Source: Gemmiger sp. An194 (lineage in GTDB: Bacteria > Bacillota > Clostridia > Oscillospirales > Ruminococcaceae). From it: a stretch of DNA of 64,000 bases. Within the stretch, counting starts at the first letter, position 1, and each line of letters begins with the position of its first letter. The stretch lies in assembly GCF_002160145.1 (NCBI RefSeq), contig NZ_NFKA01000019.1, positions 1 to 64,000 on the forward strand, given 5' to 3'. Under the pieces are notes generated by a model, which worked only from the letters and a program-made list of their open reading frames with translations, did not search any database and was not told the DNA's origin. The translations under genes were made by a program, and so were the position numbers. This document shows positions 60,088 through 64,000 of the stretch, piece by piece.

Positions 60088-61342
60088 CAACATCCGCCTG
60101 GCCTTCGGCAGTCTGTGGGCCAACAAGCTGCGGGCGCTGCTCACCATGCTGGGCATCATCATCGGCATTGGCTCGGTGATCGCCATCGTCACGCTGGGCG
60201 ACTCGCTCACCGGTTCCATCACCGACAGCCTGCAGGGCTTCGGCATCAACAACATCACCGTGAGCCTGCAGCGAAAATCTGAGGACGATGAAACCACCGG
60301 CGGTGCGGTGCGCATGTTCGGGCTGGAGAATCCCTCCAGCGAGGACCTGTTCACCGACGCCATGATCGAGGAATTCCGCACGGTCTACCCGGAGCAGATC
60401 TATGCCATTGCGCTGAGCCGGAGCCTGGGCAGCGGTCAGGTGCAGCAGGATGACACCACCGTGCAGGTGAGCGCCATGGGCGTGAATGAGGAATACGCTC
60501 TGGCCAATGACCTGGAGCTGCTGCACGGGCGCTTCATCAAGGATTCCGACGGTGAGCGTCAGATCGCCGTGGTGAGCGATGTGTTCTGTGAAAGTGTGTT
60601 CGGCACCAGCGGCGCGTCGGTGCTGGGGCAGGAATTTGAGCTGACGGTGAATGGCCAGCTGCTCAAGTTTTACGTGGCCGGTGTTTATGAATACGATGAC
60701 GACGGCTTTGTGAGCATGACCGGGTCCGATCCGGTGACCGAGCTGTATCTGCCCATGGAAGCGGCCCAAAAGCTCAGCGGCGGCGAGAGCGGCTACCAGA
60801 GCTTTACCGTGGTGGCCGCCTCCGGCACCGATACGACTGCCTTTCTGGAGCAGGTGGAAAGCTTCTTTGCCAGCTTCTACACCCGCAACGAGAGCTACAC
60901 CGCCACGGCCTCCAGCATGGAGAGTATGCTGGAGGAGATGACCAGCATGCTGAACACCGTGAAGCTGGCCATCAGTGCCATTGCGGCCATCAGTCTGCTG
61001 GTGGGCGGCATCGGCGTGATGAACATCATGCTGGTGAGCATCACCGAGCGCACCCGGGAGATCGGCACCCGCAAGGCACTGGGCGCGCCGGGCTTTGCCA
61101 TCCGGATGCAGTTTATCACCGAGGCGGTGGTCATCTGCCTGGTGGGCGGCGCACTGGGTGTGGCGCTGGGCGTGGGCCTGGGCGCGGCAGGCGCAGGGCT
61201 GCTGGGCTATGCGGCAAAGCCCAGCCCTTCGGCCATCGGCCTGGCGGTTGGCTTCTCCATGCTCATCGGTGTGTTCTTCGGTTACTACCCGGCGGGCAAG
61301 GCCGCCAAGATGGACCCCATCGAGGCGCTGCGTTACGAATAA
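60074..61342 (+). CDS. ABC exporter permease (MacB/FtsX type)
   Basis: The 422-residue protein starts at GTG 60074 ([21 protein letters not shown]) inside the ATPase gene, with GGGGGCGGGA as ribosome binding site. It has the MacB plan: one N-terminal helix ([21 protein letters not shown]), a large extracellular domain (about residues 60-280, with [14 protein letters not shown]) and three C-terminal helices with [28 protein letters not shown] (FtsX core, quoted in parts [19 protein letters not shown]). It completes the adaptor-ATPase-permease unit. Confidence 0.94.
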   Translation: MQLFDNIRLAFGSLWANKLRALLTMLGIIIGIGSVIAIVTLGDSLTGSITDSLQGFGINNITVSLQRKSEDDETTGGAVRMFGLENPSSEDLFTDAMIEEFRTVYPEQIYAIALSRSLGSGQVQQDDTTVQVSAMGVNEEYALANDLELLHGRFIKDSDGERQIAVVSDVFCESVFGTSGASVLGQEFELTVNGQLLKFYVAGVYEYDDDGFVSMTGSDPVTELYLPMEAAQKLSGGESGYQSFTVVAASGTDTTAFLEQVESFFASFYTRNESYTATASSMESMLEEMTSMLNTVKLAISAIAAISLLVGGIGVMNIMLVSITERTREIGTRKALGAPGFAIRMQFITEAVVICLVGGALGVALGVGLGAAGAGLLGYAAKPSPSAIGLAVGFSMLIGVFFGYYPAGKAAKMDPIEALRYE

Positions 61343-61346
61343 CGCC

Positions 61347-61375
61347 TTGACAAAACCGCAAAGCGGCGGTATCCT
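61347..61375 (+). promoter_or_regulatory. Promoter of the fluoride-regulated gene
   Basis: TTGACA (61347-61352), 17 bases, TATCCT (61370-61375). Transcription would start near 61382, just before the riboswitch aptamer. Confidence 0.75.
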
Positions 61376-61385
61376 GTTGAAAGCA

Positions 61386-61493
61386 TACGGGGAATGAGGC
61401 ACTCCCCCGGCGGGCCGGATGCGCCCGCCCAAACCGCCTGTTCGGGCTGATGGCTTCTGTGATCTGTGAATCACGGGGCCGTCAGCCCTTTTT
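61386..61493 (+). promoter_or_regulatory. Fluoride riboswitch (crcB motif) with overlapping terminator
   Basis: The aptamer shows GGGGA-AT-GAGGC-AC-TCCCC, the conserved AAACCGCC and GGCTGATGGCTTCTGTG, in the order of the crcB motif. Pairings seen are GGGGA/TCCCC (61389-61393 with 61403-61407), GAGGC/GCTTC (61396-61400 with 61453-61457) and GCCT/GGGC (61436-61447). An extra hairpin GGCGGGC/GCCCGCC sits at 61409-61429. The expression platform is a terminator in which GGGCTGATGGC (61444-61454) pairs with GCCGTCAGCCC (61478-61488) before TTTTT. This takes up the aptamer's 3' half, so fluoride binding should block termination and turn the gene on. The next gene, a CLC-F antiporter, fits this role exactly. 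Confidence 0.93.
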
Positions 61494-61528
61494 GTGCGTA
61501 TGGGGAAGGCTTCGGCAAGGGGGAACCA

Positions 61529-62728
61529 ATGAAAGAAATCGGAAAACAGGCGCTGCGGCTGCTGGCATTGTGTGCGGTGGCGGCGGCAGTGGGTGTGGCG
61601 GCCGGCGCGCTGGCCGCGGTGTTCGGCCGGGGATTGCTGGCCATTGGTGCGGTGCGGGACGCGCATCCCGGCCGGTGGCTGCCTTTTCTGCCTCTGGCGG
61701 GCGCAATTATTGCCTGGTGTTACCGGCGTTGGGGCAGTCGGGCGGGCCGGGGCATGGGACTGGTGATCGACGCGGCCTTTGACGAGGAAGAACGGATTCC
61801 CCGGCGGCTGATCCCCATGATCTTTCTGTCCACCTGGGTTACCCATCTGTTCGGTGGCAGTGCCGGGCGTGAGGGGGTAGCGGTGCAGATGGGCGCAGCT
61901 TTGGGCCGGGGAGCGGGTCGTCTGCTGTCAATGCAAAACGCAAAAAAATTGCTGCTCAAGGCCGGTATGGCAGCAGGTTTTGGCGGATTGTTCCGCACCC
62001 CTTTTGCGGCGGCGCTGTTTGCGGTGGAGGTCACGGCGGTAGGACGGCTGGATCTGGAGGCGCTGCTGCCGGTGCTGACGGCATCGCTGGCAGCCAGCTG
62101 GACCAGCGGTGCGCTGGGACTGGAAAAATTCACTGTGGAGCTGACCGGTTTGCCCGTGCTGGACGGGAGCATCACGCTTCGGCTGGCTTGCCTCGGGATC
62201 TGCTTCGGCCTTGCGGGCGCGCTGTTCGCGGAGAGCCTGCGGCGGGCAAAAGCGGTGCTGGGACGACGGATGCAGAATCCGGTGGCCCGGGCTGCGCTGG
62301 TGGGAGCAGTGGTGGCGGCGGCGAGCCTTGCCTGTCACTGGGGCCGGTATTCCGGCCTGGGCACCAACCTGATTACAGCAGCCTTTTCGGACGGTACGGT
62401 TTACTGGTACGACTGGCTGGTCAAGCTGGCCTTTACCGTGGTGACTCTGGCCGGCGGCTTCCAGGGTGGTGAAGTTACACCGCTGTTCTCCATCGGTGCA
62501 TCGCTGGGCGTATGGCTGGCTCCGCTGGCAGGAGTTCCGGTGCCGATGGCTGCGGCGGCGGGCTACTGCGCGGTATTTGGATCGGCCAGCCGTACCCTGC
62601 TGGCTCCGGCGCTGATTGCGGGTGAGGTGTTCGGCTGGGCGTTTTTGCCCTTTGGTTTGCTGTGCTGTGCAGCGGCCCGAGTGTGCAGCGGCAACGCCAC
62701 CATCTATCCGGCCCAGCGCACGGAATAA
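61529..62728 (+). CDS. CLC-type fluoride/proton antiporter (CLC-F)
   Basis: It exports fluoride against toxicity. The 399-residue protein is a CLC family member with ten or more membrane helices. GGSAGREGVAVQMGAALG (about residues 108-125) is the GREG selectivity-filter segment. FRTPFAAALFAVEV (about 152-165) and GGFQGGEVTPLFSIGASLG (about 308-326) are the other signature helices. Fluoride-specific CLCs have GREG(T/V) and GGEVTPLF-type segments like these, and the upstream fluoride riboswitch makes the substrate nearly certain. AAGGGGGA serves ATG 61529; longer in-frame starts would run into the riboswitch terminator. Stand-alone gene. Confidence 0.92.
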   Translation: MKEIGKQALRLLALCAVAAAVGVAAGALAAVFGRGLLAIGAVRDAHPGRWLPFLPLAGAIIAWCYRRWGSRAGRGMGLVIDAAFDEEERIPRRLIPMIFLSTWVTHLFGGSAGREGVAVQMGAALGRGAGRLLSMQNAKKLLLKAGMAAGFGGLFRTPFAAALFAVEVTAVGRLDLEALLPVLTASLAASWTSGALGLEKFTVELTGLPVLDGSITLRLACLGICFGLAGALFAESLRRAKAVLGRRMQNPVARAALVGAVVAAASLACHWGRYSGLGTNLITAAFSDGTVYWYDWLVKLAFTVVTLAGGFQGGEVTPLFSIGASLGVWLAPLAGVPVPMAAAAGYCAVFGSASRTLLAPALIAGEVFGWAFLPFGLLCCAAARVCSGNATIYPAQRTE

Positions 62729-62731
62729 GAA

Positions 62732-62760
62732 TTGCAAAACAGGTCCTCAGCGGGTATACT
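62732..62760 (+). promoter_or_regulatory. Promoter of proC
   Basis: TTGCAA (62732-62737), 17 bases, TATACT (62755-62760). Confidence 0.65.
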
Positions 62761-62823
62761 GGAAGCAGAACATTGTCCGCGGGCTGCGGGCTTTACTGAA
62801 ACATGGAAATGAGGCGTTTTGCG

Positions 62824-63633
62824 ATGAGCTATACCTTTGGATTCATCGGTGTGGGCAACATGGGCGGCGCGCTGGCCCGGGCGGCCTGCCGCTGGAACCC
62901 CCGCCAGGTGGTGCTGACCAACCGGAGCATGGAAAAGGCCATCTCTCTGGCCGAGGAGCTGGACTGCGACGTGGCGATGGACAACGCCACCGTGGCCCGG
63001 GAGGCCAAATTCATCTTTCTGGGCGTAAAGCCCGCCGGCATGGGCCAGGTACTGGCCGAGCTGGCCCCGGTGCTGGCCCAGCGGACCGACCGGTTCGTGC
63101 TGGTAAGCATGGCCGCGGGCCTGCAGCTGGACCGTCTGGCCCAGATGCTGGGGCGGCCTGCCCCCATGCTGCGCATCATGCCCAATACGCCGGTGGCCAT
63201 CGGCCAGGGCATGATCCTGTACACCGCCGGCCCCGGTGTGGACCGGGAGGATCTGGAGGAGTTCCTCATCAAGATGGACGCCGCCGGACGGTTCGACGCC
63301 ATCGACGAAAAGCTGATGGACGCGGGCAGCTCGGTGTCCGGCTGCGGGCCTGCTTATGTGTACCAGTTCATTGAGGCTTTGGCGGACGGCGGCGTGGAAT
63401 GCGGCCTGCCCCGGGCAAAGGCACTGGAATATGCCGCCCAGACCCTGGCGGGCGCGGCCCAGATGGTACTGGAGACCGGCAAGCATCCCGGCCAGCTGAA
63501 GGACGAGGTGTGCAGCCCCGGCGGCAGCACCATCGCCGGAGTGCACGCGCTGGAGGAGGGCGGCCTGCGGGCCGCGGCCATCAACGCGGTGGTCAGAAGC
63601 TTTGCAAAGAACAAGGAGCTGGGCAAGCAGTGA
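62824..63633 (+). CDS. proC: Pyrroline-5-carboxylate reductase
   Basis: Last step of proline synthesis: NAD(P)H-dependent reduction of pyrroline-5-carboxylate. The 269-residue protein has the Rossmann start FGFIGVGNMGGALARAA, FLGVKPAGMGQVLAEL, MRIMPNTPVAIGQGM (about residues 120-133) and the catalytic region SVSGCGPAYVYQFIEALADGG. It ends with SPGGSTIAGVHALEEGGLRAA. GAGG nine bases upstream supports ATG 62824 over the earlier in-frame ATG at 62803. It overlaps the next gene at GTGA. Confidence 0.96.
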   Translation: MSYTFGFIGVGNMGGALARAACRWNPRQVVLTNRSMEKAISLAEELDCDVAMDNATVAREAKFIFLGVKPAGMGQVLAELAPVLAQRTDRFVLVSMAAGLQLDRLAQMLGRPAPMLRIMPNTPVAIGQGMILYTAGPGVDREDLEEFLIKMDAAGRFDAIDEKLMDAGSSVSGCGPAYVYQFIEALADGGVECGLPRAKALEYAAQTLAGAAQMVLETGKHPGQLKDEVCSPGGSTIAGVHALEEGGLRAAAINAVVRSFAKNKELGKQ

Positions 63634-64000
63634 GCGAATACAACATCAAGCTGGTGGGGCTGGACATCGACGGCACTCTTTTGAACAGCAAAAATCAGAT
63701 CAGCCCCCGCAATCATGCGGCCATCCGGGCGGCCATCGACGCGGGCTGCCGGGTGATCCCGGCCACCGGCCGGCCGCTGCGGGGCGTGCTGCCGGAATTT
63801 CTGCAGATCCCCGGCGTGGACTACGCGGTTACCGCCAACGGAGCCACCGTGATTCGGCTGGCCGACCGGGAATTCGTGATCAAAAACTGGCTCAGCCGTC
63901 AGCGGGTCCAGCAGCTGTATCGGGCCACCGAGGGCCTTTGGCGGGTGTTCGATGTGTTCGCCGGGGGAAGCGGCTACAGCGAGCAGAAAAACCTGGATGC
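63630..64000 (+). CDS. Cof-type HAD-superfamily phosphatase (partial, runs off window)
   Basis: GTG at 63630 overlaps the proC stop. The product begins MSEYNIKLVGLDIDGTLLNS, the DxDGT nucleophile motif of HAD phosphatases, followed by IRAAIDAGCRVIPATGRPL (motif II region) and YAVTANGATV. These are typical of Cof/YidA-type sugar phosphate phosphatases. The first 123 residues are present; the cap domain and motifs III and IV lie beyond 64000. Confidence 0.9.
   Translation, partial: MSEYNIKLVGLDIDGTLLNSKNQISPRNHAAIRAAIDAGCRVIPATGRPLRGVLPEFLQIPGVDYAVTANGATVIRLADREFVIKNWLSRQRVQQLYRATEGLWRVFDVFAGGSGYSEQKNLD

Overview
The window looks like chromosome from a gut anaerobe of the Clostridia, most likely Oscillospiraceae (Faecalibacterium/Gemmiger/Subdoligranulum type). 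This is inferred from GC-rich housekeeping genes with AGGAGG-type ribosome binding sites, multi-gene glycoside hydrolase and hexuronate loci, LytTR/GHKL two-component pairs and a small DUF6076/serine-recombinase element. No rRNA, tRNA or CRISPR array was seen.

Positions 1-18026 form a defence island of mixed base composition. It starts with a truncated SLOG-like gene. A type I restriction-modification operon follows (hsdR, hsdM, hsdS), with a DUF262/DUF1524 (GmrSD-like) nuclease gene inserted between hsdR and hsdM. Next come a TIGR02391-type gene broken by a -1 frameshift, a membrane-anchored coiled-coil protein of unknown role, and a Hachiman system (hamA, and hamB also broken by a -1 frameshift). 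The island ends with a Fic AMP-transferase and two unrecognised genes, the second with a PIN-like pattern of acidic residues. Both frameshifts fall on an in-phase A_AAA_AAG heptamer, so programmed frameshifting, phase variation and homopolymer error all need testing.

Positions about 18030-23616 are a small integrative element: a DUF6076 zinc-finger protein (minus strand), a RepA-like AAA ATPase, a MobC-like protein, a 45-residue protein and a large serine recombinase, closed by a terminator. No relaxase is visible.

Positions 24094-49196 are a carbohydrate region. Three very large GH3 enzymes have reversed domain order (C-terminal-type domain, FnIII-like, then TIM barrel) and a membrane anchor at each end. 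Two of them sit beside a small four-helix membrane protein. Two tandem LytTR response regulator/GHKL kinase pairs follow the second GH3. The divergent and reverse genes encode a complete hexuronate route: UxaC, an SDR mannonate oxidoreductase, UxuA, KdgK and KDPG aldolase. They are accompanied by an AraC regulator, a GPH-family symporter and a GH2 enzyme. The likely logic is release of sugars or hexuronides outside the cell, import through the symporter, cytosolic GH2 cleavage, and conversion to pyruvate and glyceraldehyde 3-phosphate.

Positions 49654-64000 hold two overlapping cyclic-di-GMP genes (a SnoaL-PAS-GGDEF protein and a PAS-GAF-GGDEF-PAS-EAL protein), a surface-anchored M6 metalloprotease, a MacAB-like export operon, a CLC-type fluoride/proton antiporter under a well-preserved fluoride riboswitch with an overlapping terminator, proC, and the start of a Cof-type HAD phosphatase that runs off the window.
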